A DNA stretch of 64,000 nucleotides. Origin: Nocardiopsis sp. ATB16-24 (GTDB lineage: Bacteria > Actinomycetota > Actinomycetes > Streptosporangiales > Streptosporangiaceae). A model generated the notes under the pieces. That model was not told the origin of the DNA, did no database searches, and worked only from the letters and a program-made list of their open reading frames with translations. A program made the translations under genes and the position numbers. Within the stretch, counting starts at the first letter, position 1; the number at the start of each line of letters is the position of its first letter. The DNA lies in contig NZ_JASCXJ010000001.1 of the NCBI RefSeq assembly GCF_030271535.1, positions 1-64,000 of the forward strand. The letters are read 5' to 3'. Shown piece after piece: positions 31,220-42,994 of the stretch.

Positions 31220-31650
31220 GCCTCTCTCCGCTCCCCTTGAAGGTCCCCGACCACAGGCTCCTGGGTCAAGGACCGCTGACCGGTGGCCGACCCCCGTGGG
31301 CACCACCGCAGGTTCTCTACCCTGCACTTCCACCTGGTACGCCTCGCTGCCCGGCGAGCGAGGATCCGGCGGGAGAAGAGCGTACAGGTCCCTCCCTGGC
31401 GGTCCTCCGCCCGCTGGGATCGTGGACCGGAACGTACGGCGTGTACTCACGCGGTGTCGTCAAGCCTGCCGGTCCGTACCGGCCCGGCACAGCGCCCCGC
31501 CCATGATGCGGGTGGACGCGGCGGAGTCTACGCACGATCCGCATGAACCTTCCGCGATCCCCGTACCGGAACCCTATAGGCATCCTGCGCATGTGCACGT
31601 GCATTTCGGATGGTTCGGGAGGCGTGGACACCTCCGTGTTCCCGGATACG
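31220..31650. other. non-coding gap upstream of the PAS kinase
   Basis: No convincing gene. It holds the presumed kinase promoter and an isolated 10-bp palindrome TGCACGTGCA (31594-31603). Open frames here have codon patterns unlike the neighbours. Confidence 0.5.
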
Positions 31651-31667
31651 GCCCCCGCTCCGGGGGC
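31651..31667 (-). terminator. terminator of the infC-rpmI-rplT-methyltransferase operon
   Basis: GCCCCCG-CTC-CGGGGGC, a 7-bp GC hairpin about 80 bp beyond the methyltransferase stop. Confidence 0.55.
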
Positions 31668-31746
31668 GGCGCGGGCCGTCGGGAAGGTCACTCACGGTGA
31701 TCCGCCCGGGGATGAGCTGGAATGATCCGAAGGCACCCGGAGAGGT

Positions 31747-32586
31747 TCAGGGGCGCCGCTGCTGTCGCGCGGTGGTGTACAGGCACACGGCTGCGGCCGT
31801 GGCCAGATTCAGGCTTTCGGCCCCGCCGTAGATGGGCACGCTGACCGCCCCGTCGGTCAGGCCGATCGTCTCCTCGGGCAGACCCCAGGCCTCGTTGCCG
31901 AACACCCATCCGACGGGGCCGTCCAGGTCGCCGGAGTCGGCGACGGCGTGCAGATCGCGTGGCCCACTGCCGTCCGCTGCCCACACCCGTGCGCCCGCCC
32001 CGCGGAGGAAGTCGACGGCGCGCGCCACCGGAACCCCCACGACCACGGGCAGATGGAACAGGCTTCCAGCGGAGGCCCGCACACACTTGCCGTTGTAGGG
32101 GTCGACGGAGGCGTCGGTGAAGATCACCGCGTCGGCTCCCGCCGCGTCGGCCGTACGCAGGACCGTGCCCGCGTTACCCGGGTCCCTCACGTGGGAGAGG
32201 ACGGCCACCATACGCACCTCGCGGACGTCCTCCAAGGGGACGTCGACGAACTCGCAGACCGCGATGACGCCCTGGGGGGTCACTGTCTGGGCCAGCTCCG
32301 ACATCACGTCCAGGGTCACCCTGTGGGTGGGCACCCCCACCGTGCGGGCCGCGTCCAACAGTTCGATGTGACGCCGCATGGCCTCCGCCGTGGCGTAGAC
32401 CTCCACGACCACGGGGGGCGTCCCCCGTCTCCGCCCACCGCCGCCCGCAGCGCCCAGGGCCTCTCGCACCGCCTGCGGCCCTTCGGCCAGGAAGCGTCGC
32501 TCACGCTGACGGAAGGTGCGTTTGGCGAGCCGCCGAACCCCCTTGATCCTGGGCGACCGGATACTCGTGAATTCGTGGCTCGCCAT
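31747..32586 (-). CDS. SpoU/TrmH-family RNA 2'-O-methyltransferase
   Basis: A 279-residue SPOUT enzyme. An N-terminal substrate-binding domain (KRTFRQRERRFLAEGPQAVREAL, in two parts) precedes the knotted SAM-binding domain with HVRDPGNAGTVLRTADAAGAD (motif 1 within), WVFGNEAWGLPEE (motif 2) and VSVPIYGGAESLNLATAAAV (motif 3). Probably acts on rRNA or tRNA ribose. It starts 12 bp after rplT, so it belongs to the IF3-L35-L20 operon, a common actinobacterial arrangement. Confidence 0.92.
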   Translation of the reverse strand: MASHEFTSIRSPRIKGVRRLAKRTFRQRERRFLAEGPQAVREALGAAGGGGRRRGTPPVVVEVYATAEAMRRHIELLDAARTVGVPTHRVTLDVMSELAQTVTPQGVIAVCEFVDVPLEDVREVRMVAVLSHVRDPGNAGTVLRTADAAGADAVIFTDASVDPYNGKCVRASAGSLFHLPVVVGVPVARAVDFLRGAGARVWAADGSGPRDLHAVADSGDLDGPVGWVFGNEAWGLPEETIGLTDGAVSVPIYGGAESLNLATAAAVCLYTTARQQRRP

Positions 32587-32598
32587 CGCTGAACCGTT

Positions 32599-32970
32599 CT
32601 AGGCCGCGGCCTCGGCCGGAAGGGCCTTACGGGCCGTCTCCACCAGGCTCGCGAAGGCGGCCTCGTCGTTGACCGCGAGCTCGGCGAGCATGCGGCGGTC
32701 GACCTCGACACCGGCCAGCTTCAGACCCTGCATGAAACGGTTGTAGGTCAGGCCGTGGGCTCGGGAGGCGGCGTTGATGCGCTGGATCCACAGGCGACGG
32801 AACTGGCCCTTACGGTCCTTGCGGTCCCGGTAGGCGTAGGTCATCGAGTGGAGCATCTGCTCCTTGGCCTTGCGGTACAGGCGCGAACGCTGACCGCGGT
32901 AGCCGCTCGCCCGGTCGAGAACGACCTTGCGCTTCTTCTTGGCGTTGAGAGCCCGCTTCACGCGTGCCAC
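32599..32970 (-). CDS. rplT: 50S ribosomal protein L20
   Basis: Basic 123-residue rRNA-binding protein with the L20 signature ([49 protein letters not shown]). Third gene of the infC-rpmI-rplT operon, 160 bp after rpmI. Confidence 0.98.
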   Translation of the reverse strand: MARVKRALNAKKKRKVVLDRASGYRGQRSRLYRKAKEQMLHSMTYAYRDRKDRKGQFRRLWIQRINAASRAHGLTYNRFMQGLKLAGVEVDRRMLAELAVNDEAAFASLVETARKALPAEAAA

Positions 32971-33130
32971 TGGAACTCCCTAGTTGTCTCTTACGGCGCG
33001 CATGGCGCGCCAATCAGCCCGACTCCGCGGAGCCCGGCGACCATGTTGCCTGGTGTGGTTCCCTGCCGAGGGCCGTCACCGCGCCGACTGTGCCCGGCAC
33101 ATGGGCGCTCCCGGAGGAAGAGGTGCGGAC

Positions 33131-33325
33131 CTACCTGCCGAGCAGCTTGCGCATGCTCTTGGTGTCCGCGGGAGAGACCACGGCCTCCTTGCCCAGCCTG
33201 CGCTTACGCTTGGAGGTCTTGTGCTCGAGAATGTGGTTCTTGTTGGCACGGCGGCGCACGAGCTTGCCGGAGCCGGTGACCTTGAAACGGTCCTTGGCCC
33301 CACTGTGGGTCTTGTTCTTCGGCAT
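33131..33325 (-). CDS. rpmI: 50S ribosomal protein L35
   Basis: A 64-residue basic protein with the L35 pattern MPKNKTHSGAKDRFKVTG and ILEHKTSKRKRRL. ATG 33325 gives the exact family start; the frame is open further upstream but that is the infC-rpmI spacer. Confidence 0.98.
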   Translation of the reverse strand: MPKNKTHSGAKDRFKVTGSGKLVRRRANKNHILEHKTSKRKRRLGKEAVVSPADTKSMRKLLGR

Positions 33326-33500
33326 GTCGCCGTCGTCTCCTACTCCGTCGGTGTGTCGTCCGTCCGAGGACGGACGACACGGTTCTTCCGCTGCTCTGGC
33401 GGAACCCATGTACACCGAATCCGCATCCGGCCCCTACGCGCACAGCCCACCCACCACCCGGCGCCTTCCCGGCGACCGGGCGGTGGGGGACTTCCCGTGG

Positions 33501-34082
33501 CTAGGCGCCCGAGTTCTGCTCTCGGCGGGACTTGTCCCCCGCCGCGCGGGCTTCGGCCTTGTGCTCGGACCGCCGCTTGTGCGGACCGATCACCATGACC
33601 ATGTTGCGGCCGTCCTGCTTGGGCTGCGACTCCACGGTGCCAAGATCCTGAACGTCCTCGGCCAGCCTCGCCAGCAGTCGGCGCCCCAGCTCCGGCCGGG
33701 ACTGCTCGCGACCGCGGAACATGATCGTCACCTTGACCTTGTCCCCGCCCTTGAGGAACCGCACCACGTGACCCTTCTTGGTCTCGTAGTCGTGCGGGTC
33801 GATCTTCGGACGGAGCTTGATCTCCTTGATGATCGTGTTCGACTGGTTCTTGCGCGACTCGCGGGCCTTGACCGCGGACTCATACTTGAACTTGCCGTAG
33901 TCCATCAGCTTGGCGACCGGCGGGCGCGCGGTCGGGGCGACCTCGACCAGGTCGAGGTCGGACTCCTGGGCCAGACGCAGGGCGTCCTGCACGGAGACTA
34001 TTCCGACCTGTTCACCATTGGGTCCGACGAGACGGACCTCGGGCACCCGGATTCGGTCATTGATGCGGGGCTCGGCGCTGAT
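33501..34082 (-). CDS. infC: translation initiation factor IF-3, with ATC start codon
   Basis: Discriminates initiator tRNA and codon on the 30S subunit. The 193-residue protein has the family N terminus [19 protein letters not shown], the linker helix and a C-terminal RNA-binding domain with KTKKGH-like and MFRGRE motifs (here [24 protein letters not shown]). No ATG, GTG or TTG fits. ATC at 34082 is preceded by AGGGAGGGG at good spacing, matching the rare AUU/AUC start used by infC for autoregulation by IF3 itself. A long leader precedes it. Confidence 0.95.
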   Translation of the reverse strand: MSAEPRINDRIRVPEVRLVGPNGEQVGIVSVQDALRLAQESDLDLVEVAPTARPPVAKLMDYGKFKYESAVKARESRKNQSNTIIKEIKLRPKIDPHDYETKKGHVVRFLKGGDKVKVTIMFRGREQSRPELGRRLLARLAEDVQDLGTVESQPKQDGRNMVMVIGPHKRRSEHKAEARAAGDKSRREQNSGA

Positions 34083-34423
34083 GGGACCCCTCCCTAGCTT
34101 TCTCGGATTATCTGGGAACGGTCGTCCACCGGACGGTGGTCGACCCTGCGGGGCGAGTCGCCCTCGTCCTTCAGGGCCACTCGTCCTTGTCGGGGTCCAC
34201 ATACAGCAAAACCCCGCCAGCGTGTGCAAACGGGGTGATCCGATCGGTCGTTCTCGGCGCGAGCGAACGCGCGCACCAGGAGCCCAGGACGCGGGCCCCG
34301 GTGAACCAAGCGCGAGGCGCTCGATCGCCGGACCGGAACCTGCGCGGGCCGTACCCGGCAGGTGGGAGGATCATCTCCGCTTGCGGCTCCGGTGTGCGAC
34401 ACACCGGAGCAAGTCGATAATCC
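34083..34423 (-). promoter_or_regulatory. long 5' leader of the IF3-L35-L20 operon
   Basis: About 340 nt between a candidate promoter and infC with no gene. On the minus strand it begins with a strong hairpin (arms 34387-34397 and 34402-34412 on the plus strand, GCTCCGGTGTG type) and ends with GC-rich complementary segments around 34140-34180. IF3 operons often carry leaders regulated by L20 or by IF3; here this is inference. The first hairpin could equally terminate aroE. Confidence 0.4.
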
Positions 34424-34429
34424 ATCGTA
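34424..34429 (-). promoter_or_regulatory. extended -10 candidate for infC
   Basis: Minus-strand TGG-TACGAT is a TGN-extended -10. No convincing -35 is seen. It lies 342 bp upstream of the infC ATC and just beyond the aroE stop. Confidence 0.3.
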
Positions 34430-34507
34430 CCAGGGGTCGATCCCCCGTGCGTCCACCGTCTCCGCTCGAAGTCGGGCGCGAGCGGCGCGAGCGGGCCCAA
34501 GACCCGC

Positions 34508-35362
34508 TCAGCCGCCCCCGCTCCGGCGGGCCAGCTCGGCCTCGCCCGCCTCACGCATGGCCTTCACCGGGACGTCGTCGACGCCCGTCATCAGCCGGAC
34601 CTGCTCCACGGCCTGGTGCAGCAACATGGGGAACCCACCGACCACACGGCCCCCACGCGCGGCGACGGCCGCGGCGACGCGGGTGGGCCAGGGCGCGTAG
34701 ACGACGTCGAACAGGTCGGCACGGGATGCGGCGACCAGGTCGGCATAGCGGTCGGCGGCACCCGAGGGCAGGGAGGAGACCACCAGGTCCACGTCCAGCC
34801 GCTCCCCCGCTTCCGAGAGCGTCCCGACCTCCAGCGGATGGCCGATCCTCCGTGCGGCGGCGACCAGGTCCTCGGTACGTCGGGGGTCGCGTACCAGCAC
34901 GGTGACCGGAGAGGACAGGCCCAGCGAGACCAACGCGGCCAGCGCGGAGGCCGCGGTGGCTCCGGCCCCCAGGATGACCGCGCTGCGCGGTGCGCCCACC
35001 CCGGCCTCCGTCAGGGCCTCGGCGATGCCCGCCACGTCGGTGTTGTGGGCCTGCCAGTCCCCGCCCCGACGAACGAGGGTGTTGGCACCGCCCACGCGCC
35101 GGGACAGATCGCTGACCGTGTCGGCCAGGTCCAGGGCACGGCGTTTGAGGGGCATGGTCAGGGACAGACCCGCCCACTCGTCTCCGAGCCCGCCGAGGAA
35201 GGCGGCGAGCTCTTCCTCAGCGCACTCGTGCATTCCGTAGGACCACTCGTCCAGGCCCATCGCCGTGTAGGCGGCGGTGTGCAGGACCGGTGAGAGCGAG
35301 TGGGCCACAGGTGAGCCCAGTACCGCGGCACGCACGCGTGACCGTCCCTTCTTCCCTACCAT
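34508..35362 (-). CDS. aroE: shikimate dehydrogenase
   Basis: NADPH-dependent reduction of 3-dehydroshikimate. The 284-residue protein has the N-terminal substrate domain (VLGSPVAHSLSPVLHTAAY, SLTMPLKRRALDLAD with the catalytic lysine) and NADP domain GAGATAASALAALV. The start overlaps mltG by 7 bp, so ruvX-mltG-aroE form one operon, as in other actinobacteria. Confidence 0.95.
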   Translation of the reverse strand: MVGKKGRSRVRAAVLGSPVAHSLSPVLHTAAYTAMGLDEWSYGMHECAEEELAAFLGGLGDEWAGLSLTMPLKRRALDLADTVSDLSRRVGGANTLVRRGGDWQAHNTDVAGIAEALTEAGVGAPRSAVILGAGATAASALAALVSLGLSSPVTVLVRDPRRTEDLVAAARRIGHPLEVGTLSEAGERLDVDLVVSSLPSGAADRYADLVAASRADLFDVVYAPWPTRVAAAVAARGGRVVGGFPMLLHQAVEQVRLMTGVDDVPVKAMREAGEAELARRSGGG

Positions 35363-37788
35363 TCGGACTGGTGCTCGGCCACCATCTCGTTGTGCTCCTC
35401 CAGGGTGGTGGAGAAGCCGGTCGTACCGTTCTCGGGATCGACGAGGGCGAAGTAGAGGTAGTCCACGTCGGCCGGTTCCAGCGCCGCCTCGATCGCGACC
35501 TTGCCGGGGGGAACGAACGGTCCGGCGGGGAGGCCGACCATACCGTAGGTGCTGTAACCACGAGGATCGGACTCACAGGACGCACGCTGTTCGTTGTTCA
35601 GGTACGTGCCCTTCTCACCCAGGACGTAGAAACAGGTGCTGTCCATCTGGAGTTCCATGTCCAACTCCAGGCGGTTGTGCACGACCGCCGAGATGAGGGG
35701 CATGTCCTCCTCCGTGCCGGTCTCGGCCTGGATGATGGACGCGATCGCCATGATCTCGTTGGCGTCGCGACCGAGTTCGGCGGCCTGCGCCTCCAGGTCC
35801 AGTTCCTCGGCGACCTGGTGGAACTGCGCGACCATGGTACGCAGCACCGTCCCGGCCTCTGTTCCGGAGTCGAACCGATAGGTCTCGGGGAACAGGTACC
35901 CCTCGGGGCCTTGGGTCGCGTATTCGGGCAGGCCCAGCGACTCGACGTCGGCGTAGGCCTCCTCGAAGTCGGACACGGGGATGCCCAGCTCGTCGGAGAG
36001 GTGCTGGAAGATCTCCTCCGACCTCAACCCCTCGGGGATGGTGACACGTCCACCGAGGCGGTTGGCGGGGTCGAGCAGCGCGGCCACGGCGGCCGCCCCG
36101 CTCATCCCCCGGGCCAGGGAGTAGCTGCCCGGGACGAGACCGTCGCCGAGTTCCTCGGGCGGGACGTCCTCCAACGCGTTGGTGAACGCGCGCCTGCTGG
36201 CCACCACACCGAGATCGGCGAGGTTGGCCCCCACGACCGCTCCGCTGTCGTCCTGCTCGATGACGAGGATGACCTCGCCACTGCCCTGTCCCTCGAAGTC
36301 GGGCGGGAAGACGTAGGTGCGTACGACGCCGTAGCCGCCGCCCACGATCCCCAGGAGGAGGACCAGGGCCAGCACGATCATCAGGGTCTTGTTCCTGCGG
36401 TGGCGGTCCCTGCCGGCCTTGCCGGCGTTGGCGCGGGCACGCTTGAGCTCCTTGGCCTTCTTACGGCTGCGTCGGCCGCCGCCGTAGGCCTCGGCGAGGT
36501 CGGCGAGGTTGGGCTCCTCGTACTGGTACTCCTCCGTCTCCTCCTCGGGCTCCTCCCGCCGTCCGCGCCTGCGCCGGCCCCCGCGGCGTCCGCGGGGTTC
36601 CTCGTCCTCCTCCGTCGAACGCGCGCGACGGCTACGGCGGCCACGCGGCTCGGGCTCCTCCTCCGGGGCGCTCGCCTCGAACGCTCCGGTGTCGGGACCC
36701 CCGTCCGCGTCAGGATCCGGGGTCCGGGAGAACGCCTCCTCCGACCGATCGGCACGCTCGGCCCGCGAACGGCGGCCACGACGTCTCGCGGGGCGTCCGT
36801 CGAGTTCGTCGAACGCTCCGCCTTCGGCGCCCGTGTCCGCGTCGGGCCCGGGCACCTCGGCGGGCGTCTCCTCCGAGCGGCCGGCCCGCGAACGACGACC
36901 ACGACGTGGCGAGGGCTCCTCCTCCACGGCCGCGAAGGCACCGGTGTCGGCGGAGCTGTTCACGCCGGGGAAGCTCCCCGAGAAGGTGTCCTCGTCCTCG
37001 GGGACATCGTCGAAGAAACCACCGCTGGGCTCGTCGTCACGCCGTGAGCGCTTACGACGTCCCCGACGTCCCTGAGGCTGCTCTTCGGGCGGCGTCGTCT
37101 CGGAGTCGGCGATGGGGGTCGCTCGCCTGCGCCGGCCTCCGCGACCGACCGGACCGGTGTCCTCCTCCCGGACACGGTCGGGCCCCGATTCGCCGTCCGG
37201 ACGAGCCCGACGACCACGGCGAGGCGGCCCTTCCGCTCCCGAGGCCTGCCGGGCCTCGGGCCGGGGCGGAGCGGTGCTCTCCCCCAGGTTGGCGAGGGCC
37301 GCCAACGCGTCCTGGGTCGGGTCGGAGGCGGGGGGACCGTGCGGAGGGGCCGCGCCGGAAGGGGGCGGAGAGGCCGGAGAGGGCGCACCGTGCATGGGCG
37401 GAGCGGTCATATCGGGTCCGGGCCCGCCCGGGGATCGACGGGCCTCGGAACGCGCGGCCCGTCCACCGCGCAGCGCGTCGGCGGCACCGAAGCGCCGGGG
37501 CGGGGCCGCGGGGCCGGGGGGTTCGGCGTGACGGCGCCCGGGCGGCGGGGACGCGGGGTCCAGCGGGTCGTACTCCTGAGCGCCGCGGGGCGCGTATCCG
37601 GACGCGCGGAACTCACCTGTGGTGGGACCACCGAACCCGCCCGGACCCTGGTCCCAGGCGGGGGGCTCGGGACGTGCCCTTCGCCCGCGGGGGGGCTGGG
37701 GGTCGCCGAGCGGGTCGTGGTCATGACCGCGCTCGTGGCGGGGGTGCCCACGATAGGGATCGTCGGGGTAGTCATCCCTGTCGTTCAT
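35356..37788 (-). CDS. mltG: endolytic peptidoglycan transglycosylase MltG with very long cytoplasmic tail
   Basis: Cuts nascent glycan strands at the membrane. The 810-residue protein is a single-pass type: about 466 disordered, highly charged N-terminal residues, a membrane helix (about 467-489, MIVLALVLLLGIVGGGYGVV), then the YceG/MltG domain with VTIPEGLRSEEIFQHL, the active-site region IMAIASIIQAETGTEEDMP and the NRL-MQMDST and YSTYG-GLP-GPI-like motifs. Typical actinobacterial MltG is 350-600 residues, so the tail is unusually long; it contains repeated RRGRRSR blocks separated by acidic stretches. Confidence 0.93.
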   Translation of the reverse strand: MNDRDDYPDDPYRGHPRHERGHDHDPLGDPQPPRGRRARPEPPAWDQGPGGFGGPTTGEFRASGYAPRGAQEYDPLDPASPPPGRRHAEPPGPAAPPRRFGAADALRGGRAARSEARRSPGGPGPDMTAPPMHGAPSPASPPPSGAAPPHGPPASDPTQDALAALANLGESTAPPRPEARQASGAEGPPRRGRRARPDGESGPDRVREEDTGPVGRGGRRRRATPIADSETTPPEEQPQGRRGRRKRSRRDDEPSGGFFDDVPEDEDTFSGSFPGVNSSADTGAFAAVEEEPSPRRGRRSRAGRSEETPAEVPGPDADTGAEGGAFDELDGRPARRRGRRSRAERADRSEEAFSRTPDPDADGGPDTGAFEASAPEEEPEPRGRRSRRARSTEEDEEPRGRRGGRRRRGRREEPEEETEEYQYEEPNLADLAEAYGGGRRSRKKAKELKRARANAGKAGRDRHRRNKTLMIVLALVLLLGIVGGGYGVVRTYVFPPDFEGQGSGEVILVIEQDDSGAVVGANLADLGVVASRRAFTNALEDVPPEELGDGLVPGSYSLARGMSGAAAVAALLDPANRLGGRVTIPEGLRSEEIFQHLSDELGIPVSDFEEAYADVESLGLPEYATQGPEGYLFPETYRFDSGTEAGTVLRTMVAQFHQVAEELDLEAQAAELGRDANEIMAIASIIQAETGTEEDMPLISAVVHNRLELDMELQMDSTCFYVLGEKGTYLNNEQRASCESDPRGYSTYGMVGLPAGPFVPPGKVAIEAALEPADVDYLYFALVDPENGTTGFSTTLEEHNEMVAEHQSEW

Positions 37789-38273
37789 TCTTCTCCCTGG
37801 CTGGAGCGGACGATCTCGCCCGGGGGATGGCCTGTTGACCGTTCCTGGTCCAAGGCACTCTGGAGGAGCACTGTGGCGGCGGCCTGGTCGATGACCGATC
37901 TGCGGGCCCGTCCGCCCTTGGCTCCTCGCTTGGCGAAGGAACCTCCGGAGAGCAGTTGCTCCTGGGCGGTCACCGTGGTGAGGCGTTCGTCGACCAGGCG
38001 GACGGGGACGGGGTGCAGGAGTTCGGCGAGCGTGTTCGCGAACTCCCTCGCCGAACGCGCCGCCGGGCCTTCCCGGCCTGACAGTGAGGCAGGGTAGCCC
38101 ACGATGACCTCCCGCGCCTCCCGCTCCAGGACCAGCAGGGCGATCCGCTGGAGATCTCCTCTGCCACGCGGAATCGTTTCGACCGGGCTGGCGAGCATAC
38201 CGCTCGGATCGCTGGCGGCGACTCCGATACGGGCGTTACCGGGGTCCACGGCCAGGCGTACACCGTGCCTCAA
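37785..38273 (-). CDS. ruvX: Holliday-junction-resolvase-like RuvX/YqgF
   Basis: A 162-residue RNase H-fold protein (16S rRNA processing or junction resolution). It begins RHGVRLAVDPGNARIGVAASD, with the first catalytic aspartate, and has VGYPASLSGREG and VRLVDERLTTVTAQ and VIDQAAATVLLQ, all family motifs. TTG 38273 is the start: GGAGAGG precedes it and no ATG or GTG gives the right N terminus. It overlaps mltG by 4 bp. Confidence 0.92.
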   Translation of the reverse strand: MRHGVRLAVDPGNARIGVAASDPSGMLASPVETIPRGRGDLQRIALLVLEREAREVIVGYPASLSGREGPAARSAREFANTLAELLHPVPVRLVDERLTTVTAQEQLLSGGSFAKRGAKGGRARRSVIDQAAATVLLQSALDQERSTGHPPGEIVRSSQGEE

Positions 38274-38310
38274 GAGGACCTCTCCCCCGGACCGGGGACG
38301 GTGCACGGGC

Positions 38311-38336
38311 GTGCCGTGCCGTTGACGGCACGGCAC
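38311..38336 (-). repeat. 11-bp perfect hairpin upstream of ruvX
   Basis: Arms 38311-38321 and 38326-38336 with a TTGA loop, 38-63 bp before the ruvX TTG. It could be a terminator or attenuator in the leader of ruvX-mltG-aroE. Confidence 0.5.
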
Positions 38337-38848
38337 CGCGGTCGGGAAATCCTCAACACGGTGGTCCTGTTCATCAGCTGGGTCGCGGGGGAGCCCGCAC
38401 AGACAGCCGTGGGATCGGCTGCGACGCGCCACAGTATGCCCGATGCGGGCGGTGCACGACCTCGGAGGCAGCCGCCGCGTGGGGCCACGTGTCACTCCGA
38501 ACGCCTGGCAGGGGGCTGCCTCGGCATGGTCGGGGTCGGACGCGCTCGGTCCGAGTGTAAAACACTTCGGAGCCGCTCCGACTCCGACCGGAACCGGAAC
38601 GGCCCTCGACCGGGACCCTTTCGGGGCCTGCGCCCCGTCGTCACCGGATCGCACCGCCTGGACCCTCGTGTCCACGGGCGGTGGAATTCTCCACATCATC
38701 ACAGACAGCGACATTACAGATTCGCTGTGCCTATCTGCGGAATTTCGCCCCTCGTGTCACGAAATGGACACAAGGGGGGATGACGTGGAGCCCACACGAA
38801 GGCGTGTACGGCGCCGAGCCCGGCCACCGCACACGCCCCCTGGAACGG
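38337..38848. other. non-coding gap between alaS and ruvX
   Basis: No gene supported. Two features stand out: a hairpin after alaS (GGCGTGT 38801-38807 with ACACGCC 38831-38837, a likely alaS terminator) and an AT-rich patch at about 38685-38765 with a TGTAAT -10-like box on the minus strand. Elsewhere in actinobacteria alaS and ruvX are usually close or cotranscribed. Confidence 0.45.
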
Positions 38849-41515
<2,667 letters not shown>

Positions 41516-41601
41516 TGATGCCCTCCTGTAATGGCTCCGCCGCCCGGAGCAAGGTGTCCGTCCCGACGTGGGACCGTTTCACGTGTGGTCGATAAGGGCC
41601 C

Positions 41602-41607
41602 ATCGTA
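41602..41607 (-). promoter_or_regulatory. possible alaS -10 element
   Basis: Minus-strand TACGAT about 90 bp upstream of alaS, without a clear -35. No T-box consensus was seen between it and the gene. Confidence 0.25.
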
Positions 41608-41829
41608 GAGGGGATCGCCACTCTGACGCGCACGGTTCATGGGAGGCCGCCGGTGCTTTCCGCCTCCGGACGACGGCGACGGCCTGGTCGTTCCCAGGCT
41701 ATCGCCGCCGCCCACCGCCCCACCTCGGGCGAACGTGGTCATGGCGGGTGGTCCTCCCGGGCCCTCGGCGTGGGCCTCGGGGCGATCATCGCGGCGACGA
41801 GGGTCGGCGGAGCCGGAAGGGTCGGTCAC

Positions 41830-42244
41830 CGCGAACGACCATGAGGGAGGAGGGGCGACGTCACACCGTGGAAGACGACGACGCTTCGGAACGGCTCCCA
41901 CCCACCGCGCCCTGAGAGAAGGACCGAGGTGAGGCAGACGGTGCCGTGGACCGTGGGGCCGGGCGATGGCGCCGGTGAAGGCGGCGGGACCCCCTGTCGT
42001 CCTTCTCCGTGGCCCAAGGCCCCTCTCTCGGCCACCGAAGCCCAGAAGTACGACGGCGTCGAGGAGGGGCCCGGCAGGATCACCGAAGCCGCCGGTGGAC
42101 ATCGGCGCCCGCACGGTGACGACCGCCCCCGGCATGCTCCGGGAGGAGGAACGGAACACGGGGGCGGGGAGTCCTTCCCGCAAGGCCGTGTGCTCCGTCG
42201 AGGGTCGACCGGGGGCGGGCCGACGAGAATCGCGGCCGCACAGG
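41830..42244 (-). pseudogene. possible decayed partial copy of the adjacent membrane-protein gene
   Basis: The stretch 42088-42142 aligns without gaps to 42700-42754 inside the live gene downstream of which it lies (41 of 55 bases identical by my count), and translates as MPGAVVTVRAPMSTGG against MPGPVITVRVLMFIGG. No intact frame continues the homology; similarity fades toward 41830, so the left bound is arbitrary. The rest of the 779-bp gap before alaS shows no gene. Confidence 0.4.
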
Positions 42245-42274
42245 CCGAGGGGGGACCGGCCGATCCCCCCTCGG
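42245..42274 (-). terminator. terminator after the Pro/Gly-rich membrane protein gene
   Basis: A perfect 11-bp stem (42245-42255 with 42264-42274) with an 8-nt loop, 20 bp after the stop. Confidence 0.75.
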
Positions 42275-42294
42275 TGTCGACGGTCATGGGAGCG

Positions 42295-42897
42295 TCAGTA
42301 GGCTCCAGGGTTCGCCGGAGCCTTGGTGTAGTAGGCGCGGCTGCTCTCCAGCAGCATGAGCACGATCATGACGATCGCGAAGATCAGGGGAACGATCGAG
42401 CCGAAGCCACCGGAGAAGACACTCACCACCAGGCTCAGCGCGGCCAACGCCTGGAAGACCACCACCGACCACAGCACGACGGGACTGCGACGCCCCATGA
42501 ACGCGGCCAGAACGATGGAGATGACACCGTAGACGAACGGGATCGCTCCGACGGCGGCGAAGAGCGCCCCCGCCTCGGCGCCCGACAACGGCAGCCCCGT
42601 CTCCTCCAGGGCGCGCCGCATCTCCTCGCCGGCCGGCCCCTCGCTGACGGCCATCGCGGCGGTGAGCCACACCAGCCCGCCGAGCAACAGCCCACAGGCG
42701 CCGCCGATGAACATCAGTACTCGCACGGTGATGACCGGACCCGGCATCCTGGCCGGGCCCGTACCCGGAGCCCCGGGGACGGACTGCGGATGACCTCCGT
42801 ACTGCCCGTGCTGGGGCGGGTACGGACCTCCGGGGTACTGCCCGCCGGGGTACTGCCCACCTTGGTTCGGGTCGTCCGAGGGTTGTCGCGGGTACAC
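42295..42897 (-). CDS. membrane protein with Pro/Gly/Gln-rich N terminus, function unknown
   Basis: Not recognised beyond a general four-helix DUF4064-like type. The first about 60 of 200 residues are PGGQYPGG-type low complexity, then four hydrophobic helices (about 65-90, 115-137, 143-165, 168-190). GTG 42897 has GGAGG at good spacing. It lies between DUF6167 and alaS in the alaS neighbourhood. Confidence 0.7.
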   Translation of the reverse strand: MYPRQPSDDPNQGGQYPGGQYPGGPYPPQHGQYGGHPQSVPGAPGTGPARMPGPVITVRVLMFIGGACGLLLGGLVWLTAAMAVSEGPAGEEMRRALEETGLPLSGAEAGALFAAVGAIPFVYGVISIVLAAFMGRRSPVVLWSVVVFQALAALSLVVSVFSGGFGSIVPLIFAIVMIVLMLLESSRAYYTKAPANPGAY

Positions 42898-42994
42898 AGG
42901 CGGCCTCCGTCGGGTGGGAAACGTTCTCTCGTAAGTCCCTACCACGGTATCGCGAGGAGTATCACGGCACCGTACGGCCGACCCCATGGGTCCC

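Noticed and set aside
31220-31450. N-terminal extension of the PAS kinase
   Set aside because: The open frame continues but is low-complexity and the GTG at 31219 has a good ribosome site.
34430-34460. tRNA T-arm-like segment (GGGGTCGATCCCC)
   Set aside because: No matching acceptor, D or anticodon arm at the right distance on either strand.
41516-41830. Possible T-box upstream of alaS
   Set aside because: No T-box core sequence or specifier-type stem recognised.
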